NCBI GenBank assembly: GCA_900320905.1
Contig: ONTZ01000032.1
Location: forward strand, 1 to 34,252
Origin: an uncultured Prevotella sp.
GTDB lineage: Bacteria; Bacteroidota; Bacteroidia; Bacteroidales; Bacteroidaceae
Direction: 5' to 3'
DNA: 34,252 nt
The position numbers and the translations under genes were made by a program. Numbering within the stretch: position 1 is the first letter of the stretch; each line of letters opens with the position of its first letter. The notes under the pieces are model-generated. The model made no database searches, was not told where the DNA came from, and saw only the letters and a list, made by a program, of their open reading frames with translations. Shown here one piece after another: positions 23,367-31,838 of the stretch.

Positions 23367-24737
23367 ATGATTGATTTCTCGGCCTTTCAAGGTAAGACGG
23401 CTACCTATTACACCCTCGGATGCAAGTTGAACTTCTCTGAGACATCGACCTTCGGGAAGATGCTTCAAGAGTTGGGCGTTCGGACGGTACAAAAGGGGGA
23501 GCGGGCTGACATCTGTCTGATCAACACCTGTTCCGTGACGGAGGTGGCTGACCAGAAGTGTCGTCAGGCTATTCGCCGGTTGGTGCGGCAGCATCCTGGG
23601 GCCTTTGTGGTGGTGACGGGATGCTATGCGCAGTTGGAATCCGAGGAAGTGGCAAAGATAGATGGCGTTGATTTGGTGCTTGGCTCGAATGAGAAAGCAA
23701 ATCTGATACAGTTTCTCTCCGATGCATGGAGTTTGGAGGATCAGGGGGACAGGTCGCGTGATTCTGTCCAGAATCATGGACCTGTCCCCCTGATCTTCCG
23801 CCAGAAGACGAAGGATATTAAGACCTTTGCGCCGTCGTGCTCCCGAGGAAATCGTACACGCTATTTCTTGAAGGTGCAGGATGGCTGCGACTATTTCTGT
23901 ACTTATTGTACCATTCCTTACGCCAGGGGCTTTTCGAGGAATCCGACGATTGTCTCGTTAGTAGAACAGGCTGAGGAGGCTGCGCAAGAGGGTGGTAAGG
24001 AGATTGTACTGACCGGCGTCAATATTGGTGACTTTGGCAAGACGACAGGTGAGCGATTTATCGACCTTGTGAAAGCACTTGATGGGGTGGAGGATATCAG
24101 CCGCTATCGAATTAGTTCGTTGGAACCGGATCTGTTGTCGGATGAACTAATAGACTATTGTGCACAGAGCAGGGCTTTTATGCCGCATTTCCATATTCCT
24201 TTGCAGAGTGGAAGTGATACGGTGCTGAGACTGATGCACAGGCATTACGATGCACAGTTGTTTGCTGACAAGATTCAACGGATTAAGGCGGTGATGCCTG
24301 ATGCGTTTATTGGCGTGGATGTGATGGTGGGCTGTCGTGGAGAGATGCCTGAGTGTTTCGAGGAGACATATGAGTTCCTGAAAGGACTCGATGTGACACA
24401 GTTGCACGTGTTCCCTTATTCCGAACGGCCTGGTACATCGGCACTGAGCATCCCTTATATCGTAAGTGAGAAAGACAAGAAAATGCGTTCGAAGCGTTTG
24501 CTGGATTTGTCGGATGAGAAGACGGTGGCTTTCTATCAGAAACATATCGGGCAGGAGGCTGAGGTACTTTTCGAAAAGGCCCCAAGGGGAAAGGCCATGC
24601 ATGGTTTCACCAAGAACTATATCCGGGTGGAACTGTCGGCAAAGGATGCAGACACTGCACTCGACAACCAAATCGTAAAGGTGAAATTGGGTGAAGTGAC
24701 TCCCGACAAACAAGCATTGAGGTGCTATATAATATAA
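23367..24737 (+). CDS. mtaB: tRNA t6A37 methylthiotransferase MtaB
   Basis: Radical SAM enzyme that converts t6A37 to ms2t6A37 in tRNAs. 456 aa. The N-terminal MTTase domain (residues ~1-115) has the three cluster Cys in LGCKLNFSET, INTCSVTEVAD and TGCYAQLE. The radical SAM core (~155-380) has CDYFCTYCTIPYARG (CxxxCxxC). A C-terminal TRAM-like region has AEVLFEKAPRGKAMHGFTKNYIRV. The choice of MtaB over MiaB/RimO rests on GCKLN and the CTIPYARG context. An in-frame 19-codon insertion encoded by a DNA palindrome sits in the linker at residues ~125-143. Heads an operon with the GT2 gene. Confidence 0.92.
   Translation: MIDFSAFQGKTATYYTLGCKLNFSETSTFGKMLQELGVRTVQKGERADICLINTCSVTEVADQKCRQAIRRLVRQHPGAFVVVTGCYAQLESEEVAKIDGVDLVLGSNEKANLIQFLSDAWSLEDQGDRSRDSVQNHGPVPLIFRQKTKDIKTFAPSCSRGNRTRYFLKVQDGCDYFCTYCTIPYARGFSRNPTIVSLVEQAEEAAQEGGKEIVLTGVNIGDFGKTTGERFIDLVKALDGVEDISRYRISSLEPDLLSDELIDYCAQSRAFMPHFHIPLQSGSDTVLRLMHRHYDAQLFADKIQRIKAVMPDAFIGVDVMVGCRGEMPECFEETYEFLKGLDVTQLHVFPYSERPGTSALSIPYIVSEKDKKMRSKRLLDLSDEKTVAFYQKHIGQEAEVLFEKAPRGKAMHGFTKNYIRVELSAKDADTALDNQIVKVKLGEVTPDKQALRCYII
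23740..23796. repeat. 57-bp palindromic insertion inside mtaB
   Basis: GATCAGGGGGACAGGTC (23740-23756) and its exact reverse complement (23780-23796) are 17-bp arms. Inside is a second inverted repeat, TGATTCT/AGAATCA, around GTCC. The element is 57 bp (19 codons), has no stop in the mtaB frame, and lies between the two catalytic domains. Confidence 0.92.
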
Positions 24738-24752
24738 ATAAGGTACGCGCGT

Positions 24753-25787
24753 ATGGAAAAGTTGGCAATCGTGATATTGAATTGGAATGGCGAGAAGATG
24801 CTCAGAGAGTATCTGCCATCCGTGTTGCAATACTCGAGGGATGAGGCGACGATCTATGTGGCTGACAATGCCTCGACAGATGATTCGTTGACGATGCTGA
24901 AAGCGCATTTCCCTGAGGTGAGGCTGATAGAACTGGAAAAGAACTGGGGCTTTGCTGAGGGATATAACAAGGCCCTTCACCAGATAGAGGCAACATATTA
25001 CTTGTTGCTGAATTCCGATATCGAGGTGACGCATCATTGGCTGACGCCGATGATTGAACTCTTGGATGCGCATGAGGATATTGCTGCCTGTCAGCCCAAA
25101 CTATTAAGTGTCTTTGACAAGGACGTATTTGAATATGCAGGAGCCTGTGGCGGATTCATCGATAAATATGGTTATCCTTTTTGTAGAGGTCGTATCTTCG
25201 AGACGGTGGAGCAGGACAATGGTCAGTATGACTATCAGCAGGATATACTCTGGGCGACAGGGGCTGCGCTGATGATCCGCTCGAAAGACTATTGGAATGC
25301 AGGAGGACTTGATTCGCGCTTCTTTGCACACAACGAGGAGATAGACCTCTGTTGGCGATTGCGTATTCGAGGACGACGGATAGTATGTGTGCCAGAAAGT
25401 CAGGTCTATCATGTGGGAGGTGGCACGTTGCCGAAGAGTAATCCCATGAAGACCTTCCTGAATTTCCGCAACAACCTGACGATGCTCTATAAATGTCTGC
25501 CAGAGGAGGAATTGAAGTCTGTGATGCGCTGGCGCTGGTGGTTGGACTATCTCGCCGCCTGGGAGATGCTCATCCTGAATAGAAACGTGGGAGATTTCAA
25601 GGCGGTGTATCGGGCTCGCCATGCTTTTAAGCGTTGGAAGAAGAATTTTGAGTCAGACCGTCGGCAGATTCAGGCCAGTCGGGTGGTGAAAGTAATACCA
25701 GAACGAGGGTGCTTTTCCTTGCTTTGGCAATATTATGTAAAAGGACGGAAAACGTTTGATTCTTTAGACGGTTTTTTACACAAATAA
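24753..25787 (+). CDS. Family 2 glycosyltransferase
   Basis: Transfers a sugar from a nucleotide-sugar donor, probably in surface polysaccharide or LPS synthesis. 344 aa. GT-A fold: IVILNWNGEKMLREYLPSVL, YVADNASTDDS, LEKNWGFAEGYNKAL, and the DxD-type LLNSDIEVTHHW, then WATGAALMIR and FFAHNEEIDLCWRLRIRGRR (acid/base ED motif) as in rhamnosyltransferase-like GT2 proteins. No TM helix is evident. It starts 15 nt after mtaB and no terminator lies between, so co-transcribed. No other sugar genes are nearby; acceptor and sugar are unknown. Confidence 0.9.
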   Translation: MEKLAIVILNWNGEKMLREYLPSVLQYSRDEATIYVADNASTDDSLTMLKAHFPEVRLIELEKNWGFAEGYNKALHQIEATYYLLLNSDIEVTHHWLTPMIELLDAHEDIAACQPKLLSVFDKDVFEYAGACGGFIDKYGYPFCRGRIFETVEQDNGQYDYQQDILWATGAALMIRSKDYWNAGGLDSRFFAHNEEIDLCWRLRIRGRRIVCVPESQVYHVGGGTLPKSNPMKTFLNFRNNLTMLYKCLPEEELKSVMRWRWWLDYLAAWEMLILNRNVGDFKAVYRARHAFKRWKKNFESDRRQIQASRVVKVIPERGCFSLLWQYYVKGRKTFDSLDGFLHK

Positions 25788-25836
25788 ACTTAAATGTGCA
25801 ATTTGGGGCCTTTATTTTAAAATTTTTAGGTTAAAA

Positions 25837-25868
25837 TTTGGTATTTACAATAATTTTAAGTAAATTTG
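25837..25868 (+). promoter_or_regulatory. gldB-like gene promoter
   Basis: TTTG (25837-25840), a 20-bp spacer and TAAATTTG (25861-25868). The GTG start is 42 bp downstream. Confidence 0.65.
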
Positions 25869-25910
25869 CAGAAATTTTAAACTAAAAGAATAAAAAAGGC
25901 TTCTCAGTAA

Positions 25911-26711
25911 GTGCGTAAGATATACTTCATACTGTTTGTTATGATGCTGGGATGCATCGGCTGTGAATGGCAATTGAAGACTGACGAATCAGAGTCGGAT
26001 GTTGTCGTTGAACGCTATGACCGTATCCAGAGCCTGTATCTGACCACGAGTGATTTCTCAGCCCTTCAAGAGATGAACATCACCTATCCGGAGCAGACAA
26101 GGACACTGATAGAGGATATCCTGCGCATCGGCAAGGTGAACGACCCGCAGATCAACACGAAGTTCCTGCGTTTCTATCAGGATTCCACGTTGCAGGTGCT
26201 TATCAACGAGGCGGAACAGCAGTATGCGAATATGGATGATATTAATGAGGAGATGACGCAGGCTTTCAAATACCTGAAGAAGGAGATTCCGAACATGGAG
26301 ATTCCGAAAATCTATGCGCAGATCGGTTCGCTGGACCAGAGCGTGATTGTCGGCAACGGGATGATAGGAATCTGCTTGGACAAATATCTTGGTGCGGAAT
26401 ACGATCTGTATCTGAAACCGGAATACGGCTATTCACTGGAACAGCGCAAGATGATGCAACGCCAGTATATCGTGCCAGACTGTATTGGCTTCTATCTGTT
26501 GAGTCTGTTTCCTATGCCTTTCGACAAGCCGATGAGTCAGGAAGAGCGTGATATCCATATGGGCCGGATTCAGTGGGTGGTCAATAAAGCGGTAGGACGG
26601 GATATCTTTGACTCGACCTTTATGCAGAAAGTTGGAAAATTCATGAAAAACCATAAGAATATGGGGATTGAGCAGTTGCTCAATGGCACGAAATATTCAG
26701 ATTTCTTGTAA
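25911..26711 (+). CDS. gldB: GldB-like lipoprotein
   Basis: 266 aa lipoprotein with a GTG start (MRKIYFILFVMMLGCIGC; lipid Cys15 or Cys18). The family features seen are a long helical N-half (IQSLYLTTSDFSALQEMNI, FLRFYQDSTLQVLINEAEQQ), then IPKIYAQIGSLDQSVIVGNGM, IGICLDKYLGAEYDLYL and PDCIGFYLLSLFPMPF. These match the GldB family of gliding-motility-associated lipoproteins, which occur in non-gliding Bacteroidales too and are linked to type IX secretion or envelope functions. Single gene. Function in this organism is uncertain; no other gld genes are in the window. Confidence 0.82.
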   Translation: MRKIYFILFVMMLGCIGCEWQLKTDESESDVVVERYDRIQSLYLTTSDFSALQEMNITYPEQTRTLIEDILRIGKVNDPQINTKFLRFYQDSTLQVLINEAEQQYANMDDINEEMTQAFKYLKKEIPNMEIPKIYAQIGSLDQSVIVGNGMIGICLDKYLGAEYDLYLKPEYGYSLEQRKMMQRQYIVPDCIGFYLLSLFPMPFDKPMSQEERDIHMGRIQWVVNKAVGRDIFDSTFMQKVGKFMKNHKNMGIEQLLNGTKYSDFL

Positions 26712-26728
26712 CTTTCGAAAAAAAGCAT

Positions 26729-26736
26729 TACCTTTG
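26729..26736 (+). promoter_or_regulatory. DPP IV promoter, -7 box
   Basis: TACCTTTG preceded by TTG (26706-26708) at 20 bp. The first ATG is 14 bp downstream, so the leader is very short. Confidence 0.65.
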
Positions 26737-26750
26737 CACAATCAAAAGAA

Positions 26751-28970
26751 ATGATTATGGCAAAGAAGTGTTTTGGGATAATGGCTGCTGTGCTTGTGCT
26801 GACAATGAGTCAGGTGCAGGCTGGCGATAAACTGAGTTTAAGGGATATCACACGAGGAGAGTTCCGCGCAGAGTCGATGACGGAAGTCCATCCGATGGAC
26901 GATGGGGAGACGTATGCCCAGATTAGTGATGACGGCAAACGCATCATAACATATTCTTTCAAGACGGGAAAGCAGGTGGGCGTGCTTTTTGACGCATCAA
27001 CGGCGCGCGGGGCGCAGGTGAGTCGTGTAGAGGGCTACATTGTGAGTCCCGATGGGCGCCGGTTGCTGATACAGACGAAGACAAAGCCCATCTACCGTCG
27101 TTCGTTCACGGCAGAGTACTACATTTTTATGATCCAGAACAATAAACTGGAACCGCTTTCCGATGGCGGGCCGCAACAGACACCAGTTTTCTCGCCAGAT
27201 GGCAATCAGATAGCCTTTGTCCGTGACAATAATATTCACCTTGTCAAACTGCTCTACGACAATGCTGAGAGTCAGGTGACGAAGGACGGGAAGCGTAATG
27301 AGGTAATCAACGGTATCCCTGACTGGGTGTATGAAGAGGAGTTCTCGACGAACTCATCGATGGTGTTCTCTGCCGACTCGAAGCAGATTGTCTGGATCCG
27401 CTACGACGAGAGCGATGTGCCGCAGTATGCCATGCAGTTGTTTAAGGGCCTGGCTCCTGAGCGTGAGGAGTATCGCGACTATCCAGGCAACTATACCTAT
27501 AAATACCCCATTCCTGGCAAGCAGAATGCAAAAGTAAAGGTGCTCTCATACGACATTCAGAGTCACCAGACGCGCACCATTGACCTGCCGTTGGAGGCTG
27601 ATGGTTATATTCCTCGTATCAAGGCGACCTCTGATCCGGAGAAGATTACCATCTTCACGCTGAACCGTCATCAGGACGATCTGAAGATCTATATGGCCAA
27701 TCCGCTCTCGACGGTAGCCAAACTGATCATCGAGGACAAGATTGACAAATATGTGAAGGAGGAGACCTTTGAGGATGTTCAGATTACCGACAAGCATATC
27801 CTCCTGCCCAGTGAGCGTGATGGCTACAATCATCTTTATCTCTATAACCTCAACGGTCAGCAGTTGCGCCAGATTGTTGCGGACAAGTATGTGGTGAAGA
27901 GCGTCTATGGCTTTGATGAGGTGACGGGGGATGTCTATTTCGCTGCCAATCCGAAAGGGGCTACCGACCAGCAGGTGATGGTGGCTCGTCAGAACGGTAA
28001 GATTGAGACACTCTCGCAGAAGGACGGCGTGAATAATGCTATTTTCAGCAAGAACTTCAAATACTTCATCAATATTTGGAGCGATCTCGACAATCCAGCG
28101 CAGTATACTCTCTGCCAGAGTAACGGCAAGGCTCTTGCTGCACTCATTGACAATCACGAGTTGAAGGAGCGCTTGGCAAAGTACGACCTTGGCAAGAAAG
28201 AACTCTTCCAGTTTACCACCTCTGAGGGTGTGACGCTAAATGGCTGGATGGTGAAACCTTTTGATTTCAGTCCGACCAAGAAATATCCTGTGATTATGTA
28301 TCAGTACGGTGGCCCGGGTAACCAGCAAGTGCTCAACCAATGGGGTATCGGCATGAGCGGCAACGGCGCCATTCTTGAACAGTATCTCTGCCAACAGGGC
28401 TATATCTGCGTCTGCGTGGATAATCGTGGCACTGGCGGACGGGGTGCCGAATTTGAGAAGTGTACCTATCTCCGTCTGGGTGAACTGGAATCGAAGGATC
28501 AGGTGGAGACAGCCATTTGGCTGGGCCAGCAGAGTTATGTCGATAAGAACCGTATCGGCATCTGGGGCTGGTCATACGGTGGTTGGAACACGCTGATGTC
28601 GATGTCGGAGGGACGGGGAGTATTTGCAGCGGGTGTGGCTATTGCGCCACCGACGAATTGGCGGTTTTACGATACAATCTATACGGAACGCTATATGCGT
28701 ACACCGCAAGAGAACCCGAAGGGCTACGACGAGGTGAATCCCATCGCTCGCGCCTCCCTGTTGCATGGTGCCTTGCTCATCTGTCACGGTCTGGCTGATG
28801 ACAATGTACACTATCAGAATACAGCGGAATATGTCGAGGCGCTGGTGCAGGCCGACAAGGACTTCTGTCAGTTGGTCTATACCAACCGCAACCACAGCAT
28901 TTTCGGTGGAAACACGCGTAACCACCTTTTTCGCCAGGCGATCAATCATTTCAACGCTGAGTTGAAGTAG
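26751..28970 (+). CDS. Dipeptidyl peptidase IV (S9B), exported
   Basis: Removes dipeptides (Xaa-Pro) from peptide N-termini in the periplasm; feeds amino acid/peptide uptake. 739 aa (737 from the ATG at 26757). Signal peptide AKKCFGIMAAVLVLTMSQVQA. The N-terminal part is a beta-propeller (to ~residue 480), with YEEEF at residues 203-207 containing the double-Glu motif that binds the substrate amino terminus. The C-terminal alpha/beta hydrolase domain has catalytic Ser608 in GIWGWSYGGW, Asp683 in HGLADDNVHY and His715 in NRNHSIFG. Single gene, closed by a strong terminator. Confidence 0.95.
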   Translation: MIMAKKCFGIMAAVLVLTMSQVQAGDKLSLRDITRGEFRAESMTEVHPMDDGETYAQISDDGKRIITYSFKTGKQVGVLFDASTARGAQVSRVEGYIVSPDGRRLLIQTKTKPIYRRSFTAEYYIFMIQNNKLEPLSDGGPQQTPVFSPDGNQIAFVRDNNIHLVKLLYDNAESQVTKDGKRNEVINGIPDWVYEEEFSTNSSMVFSADSKQIVWIRYDESDVPQYAMQLFKGLAPEREEYRDYPGNYTYKYPIPGKQNAKVKVLSYDIQSHQTRTIDLPLEADGYIPRIKATSDPEKITIFTLNRHQDDLKIYMANPLSTVAKLIIEDKIDKYVKEETFEDVQITDKHILLPSERDGYNHLYLYNLNGQQLRQIVADKYVVKSVYGFDEVTGDVYFAANPKGATDQQVMVARQNGKIETLSQKDGVNNAIFSKNFKYFINIWSDLDNPAQYTLCQSNGKALAALIDNHELKERLAKYDLGKKELFQFTTSEGVTLNGWMVKPFDFSPTKKYPVIMYQYGGPGNQQVLNQWGIGMSGNGAILEQYLCQQGYICVCVDNRGTGGRGAEFEKCTYLRLGELESKDQVETAIWLGQQSYVDKNRIGIWGWSYGGWNTLMSMSEGRGVFAAGVAIAPPTNWRFYDTIYTERYMRTPQENPKGYDEVNPIARASLLHGALLICHGLADDNVHYQNTAEYVEALVQADKDFCQLVYTNRNHSIFGGNTRNHLFRQAINHFNAELK

Positions 28971-28994
28971 GAAGCCCCTGCTGAGCCGAGACAA

Positions 28995-29024
28995 GAAAGC
29001 CCCGCCAATCGGCGGGGCTTTCCT
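28995..29024. terminator. Bidirectional terminator between DPP IV and glyA
   Basis: GAAAGCCCCGCC (28995-29006) and its exact reverse complement (29011-29022) form a 12-bp perfect GC-rich stem with an AATC loop. A T or A flank is present on both strands. It sits between two convergent genes and serves both. Confidence 0.9.
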
Positions 29025-29041
29025 ATTTCGTACAAATCGGA

Positions 29042-30322
29042 TTAATATGCGAAGAGCGGATAGTTCTTCATCGTCTCGTTGACCTCGCTGCGCACCTTGG
29101 CGATCACCTGCTCGTTCTCGGGATCATTGAGCACCTCTTCAATCCAGGCAGCAATGCGCACCATCAGGTCCTCCTTGGCACCACGGGTAGTGATGGCGGG
29201 AGTTCCGAGACGGATGCCAGAGGTCTGGAAAGCGCTGCGACTATCGAAGGGCACCATGTTCTTATTCACGGTGATGTCGGCAGCCACGAGTGCATTCTCG
29301 GCCACCTTACCCGTCAACTCGGGATACTTTGAGCGCAGGTCGACGAGCATCGAGTGGTTGTCGGTGCCACCGCTGACGATGCCGAAGCCGCGCTTCACGA
29401 GTTCTTCAGCCAGTACCTTGGCATTCTTCTGCACTTGCTTGGCCCACTCCTTGAACTCTGGCTGCAATGCCTCACCGAAGGCAACGGCCTTGGCGGCGAT
29501 GACGTGCTCCAGCGGGCCGCCCTGCTGTCCGGGGAAGACGGCGCTGTTGATGAGTGCCGACATTTTCTTCACGACACCTTTCGGCGTGGTGTAGCCCCAG
29601 GGGTTGTCGAAGTCCTTGCCCAGCAGGATGATACCACCGCGGGGTCCGCGTAGTGTCTTGTGGGTGGTGGAGGTGACGATGTGTGCCCACTTCACGGGGT
29701 TCTCCAGCAGGCCGGCGGCGATGAGTCCGGCAGGGTGTGCCATGTCAATCATAAGCAGGGCGCCCACCTTGTCGGCAATCTCGCGCATACGCTTGTAGTC
29801 CCACTCACGGCTATAAGCGGAGCCGCCACCGATGATGAGTTTTGGCTTGTGCTCCAGGGCAAGAGCCTCCATCTCGTCGTAGTCCACACGGCCTGTCTCT
29901 TTGTTCAGGTTGTAGCCTACGGGCTTGTAGAGGATACCGCTGGTGTTGACTAGCGAGCCGTGCGAGAGGTGGCCGCCGTGGTCGAGGTTCAATCCCATGA
30001 AGCAGTCGCCGGGCTTCAGCACTGCCAGCAGCACGGCAGCGTTGGCCTGTGCGCCGGAGTGGGGCTGTACGTTGGCATACTCGGCTCCGAAGAGTTTGCA
30101 GACACGGTCGATGGCGAGTTGCTCCACCTTGTCCACCACCTGGCATCCACCATAGTAGCGGTGTCCTGGGTAGCCCTCGGCATACTTGTTGGTCAGGTAG
30201 GAGCCCATGGCCTCCATCACCTGATCGCTTACGAAATTCTCACTGGCAATGAGTTCAATGCCTTTCAACTGGCGCTGATGCTCCTGCTCAATCAACTCAA
30301 AGATTGTGTTGTCTCTGTTCAT
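29042..30322 (-). CDS. glyA: Serine hydroxymethyltransferase
   Basis: PLP enzyme converting serine and tetrahydrofolate to glycine and methylene-THF, the main one-carbon source. 426 aa, normal. Key sites: [13 protein letters not shown] at the start, [14 protein letters not shown], the PLP-Lys in [15 protein letters not shown], and [10 protein letters not shown] near residue 340. It starts 18 nt after the pyrI stop with no promoter box between them, so it is probably the last gene of a pyrB-pyrI-glyA operon. Confidence 0.97.
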   Translation of the reverse strand: MNRDNTIFELIEQEHQRQLKGIELIASENFVSDQVMEAMGSYLTNKYAEGYPGHRYYGGCQVVDKVEQLAIDRVCKLFGAEYANVQPHSGAQANAAVLLAVLKPGDCFMGLNLDHGGHLSHGSLVNTSGILYKPVGYNLNKETGRVDYDEMEALALEHKPKLIIGGGSAYSREWDYKRMREIADKVGALLMIDMAHPAGLIAAGLLENPVKWAHIVTSTTHKTLRGPRGGIILLGKDFDNPWGYTTPKGVVKKMSALINSAVFPGQQGGPLEHVIAAKAVAFGEALQPEFKEWAKQVQKNAKVLAEELVKRGFGIVSGGTDNHSMLVDLRSKYPELTGKVAENALVAADITVNKNMVPFDSRSAFQTSGIRLGTPAITTRGAKEDLMVRIAAWIEEVLNDPENEQVIAKVRSEVNETMKNYPLFAY

Positions 30323-30340
30323 TGTTTTTGCTTATAGGGT

Positions 30341-30787
30341 TTATACTAATTCTACTTTATTGATATCTTGTTCTTTTTCGCAGTAGTGACAGGTCAGGAT
30401 GCCGTCAGCCACGTGGAAATGGGTTGCCATCGGCTCGTTGTTGGTGATGCACTTGGGATTGTTGCATTTCACGATGCCTTTGATCTCGTCAGGTGTTTCA
30501 ACGGTTTTCTTCTCCACCACCTCATAATCGCGGATGATGTTGAGAATCACCTTTGGCGCGACGACGGAGAGTCGGGAGATTTCGTCGTCGGTAAAGAACT
30601 TGTCTGATACCTTGATGATTCCCTTATTTCCCACCTTCTGTGAAGGGTAGTTAAAACCAATGGTTACGGGTGTCTTCAAATCGAAGAGACCTAGTAGGCT
30701 GGCCACTTGATAAGTTTTTTCTGCCGGTATATGGTCAATCACGGTGCCTTGTTCAATGGCGGCAACCAGACGTTCTTTTTTGTTCAT
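30341..30787 (-). CDS. pyrI: Aspartate carbamoyltransferase regulatory subunit
   Basis: Non-catalytic chain that binds nucleotides and holds the catalytic trimers. 148 aa. N-terminal allosteric domain ([42 protein letters not shown]). C-terminal zinc domain with four Cys: CNNPKC and, after an HFHV segment, CHYC. The ATG overlaps the stop of pyrB (ATGA at 30784-30787), so expression is coupled to pyrB. Confidence 0.97.
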   Translation of the reverse strand: MNKKERLVAAIEQGTVIDHIPAEKTYQVASLLGLFDLKTPVTIGFNYPSQKVGNKGIIKVSDKFFTDDEISRLSVVAPKVILNIIRDYEVVEKKTVETPDEIKGIVKCNNPKCITNNEPMATHFHVADGILTCHYCEKEQDINKVELV

Positions 30788-31731
30788 CGTATAATCGTTT
30801 TGTCGTTTTTAACTTCATCGAGACTGATACCGAGTACATCGCAGAAGATGGCCTCACGGGCAAAGAGTCCATTGCCAGCCTGCTGAATATAGTAGGCGTG
30901 TGGGTTGTCATCCACCTCGTAGGCGATTTCGTTCACGCGGGGCAGGGGATGGAGGATCTTCATGTTGGCCTTTGCATTCTTCAACATATCGTTGTTCAAC
31001 ACGTACACGTTCTTCACCCGTTCGTATTCCATCAGGTCTGAGAAGCGTTCCTTCTGTACACGAGTCATATAAAGGATGTCTGCATCAGCGATGGTCTTCT
31101 CATTGAAGGCGGTGTGTTCCTGATACTTGATACCGTGCTCCTTGCAGTAGAGTTTATATTCCTGCGGCATAGCCAGTTCCTTGGGGGCCACAAAGTGGAA
31201 AGTGGGGTTGAAATGGCGCATGGCCATCAGCAGTGAGTGGACTGTCCGACCGTATTTCAGGTCGCCCACCATATATATATTAAGATTCTCCAATGTGCCT
31301 TGTGTCTTATAGATGCTGTAAAGGTCAAGCATGCACTGCGAGGGGTGCTGGTGGGCACCGTCACCGGCATTCACGATGGGGATGGGGGCTACTTCCGAAG
31401 CATAGACGGCAGCACCTTCGATGTAGTGGCGCATCACAATGACATCGGCGTAATTGGATACCATCAGAATTGTGTCTTTCAGCGTCTCACCCTTCGTTCC
31501 GCTGGTAATCTTCGGGTCGGCAAAACCAATCACCCGGGCTCCCAGACGGTTGGCTGCTGTCTCAAAAGAGAGACGGGTTCGCGTAGAAGGCTCGAAGAAA
31601 AGTGTGGCGACGACTTTTCCTTTCAACAACTCCCTGTTCGGGTGCTTCTCAAACTCTTCTGCCAACTCAATCATGTAGAGAATCTTCTCTTTTGTGAGGT
31701 CGGCTATGGTCACAAAATTATGCTTTTCCAT
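30784..31731 (-). CDS. pyrB: Aspartate carbamoyltransferase catalytic subunit
   Basis: Condenses carbamoyl phosphate and aspartate, first committed step of pyrimidine synthesis. 315 aa from the ATG ending at 31731 ([17 protein letters not shown]). The frame is open 59 codons further upstream, but that part crosses the promoter and does not resemble ATCase. Carbamoyl-phosphate site [14 protein letters not shown], then [10 protein letters not shown] (80s loop Lys), [43 protein letters not shown] and HPLPRVNEI. Heads the pyrB-pyrI-glyA operon; no attenuator hairpin is evident upstream. Confidence 0.97.
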   Translation of the reverse strand: MEKHNFVTIADLTKEKILYMIELAEEFEKHPNRELLKGKVVATLFFEPSTRTRLSFETAANRLGARVIGFADPKITSGTKGETLKDTILMVSNYADVIVMRHYIEGAAVYASEVAPIPIVNAGDGAHQHPSQCMLDLYSIYKTQGTLENLNIYMVGDLKYGRTVHSLLMAMRHFNPTFHFVAPKELAMPQEYKLYCKEHGIKYQEHTAFNEKTIADADILYMTRVQKERFSDLMEYERVKNVYVLNNDMLKNAKANMKILHPLPRVNEIAYEVDDNPHAYYIQQAGNGLFAREAIFCDVLGISLDEVKNDKTIIR

Positions 31732-31754
31732 TACTGTTTTTTGGATTGATGGCA

Positions 31755-31762
31755 CAAAATTA
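31755..31762 (-). promoter_or_regulatory. pyrB-pyrI-glyA promoter, -7 box
   Basis: TAATTTTG on the minus strand, 23 bp upstream of the pyrB ATG. It and the divergent PBP box are separated by 43 bp, so both promoters may share regulator access. Confidence 0.65.
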
Positions 31763-31805
31763 CACATTATTTCCCGATTTCGTGCGATATTTTTGATTAT
31801 TTTCG

Positions 31806-31813
31806 TAATTTTG
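31806..31813 (+). promoter_or_regulatory. PBP1A-type gene promoter, -7 box
   Basis: TAATTTTG followed by GC, 25 bp before the ATG at 31839. No good -33 element is seen at the expected position. Confidence 0.65.
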
Positions 31814-31838
31814 CACCAAGATAATATAAATTTGATAT

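Noticed and set aside
24147-25073. 308-aa open frame on the minus strand across mtaB and the GT2 gene
   Set aside because: It spans the junction of two well-supported plus-strand genes and has no recognisable motif or promoter.
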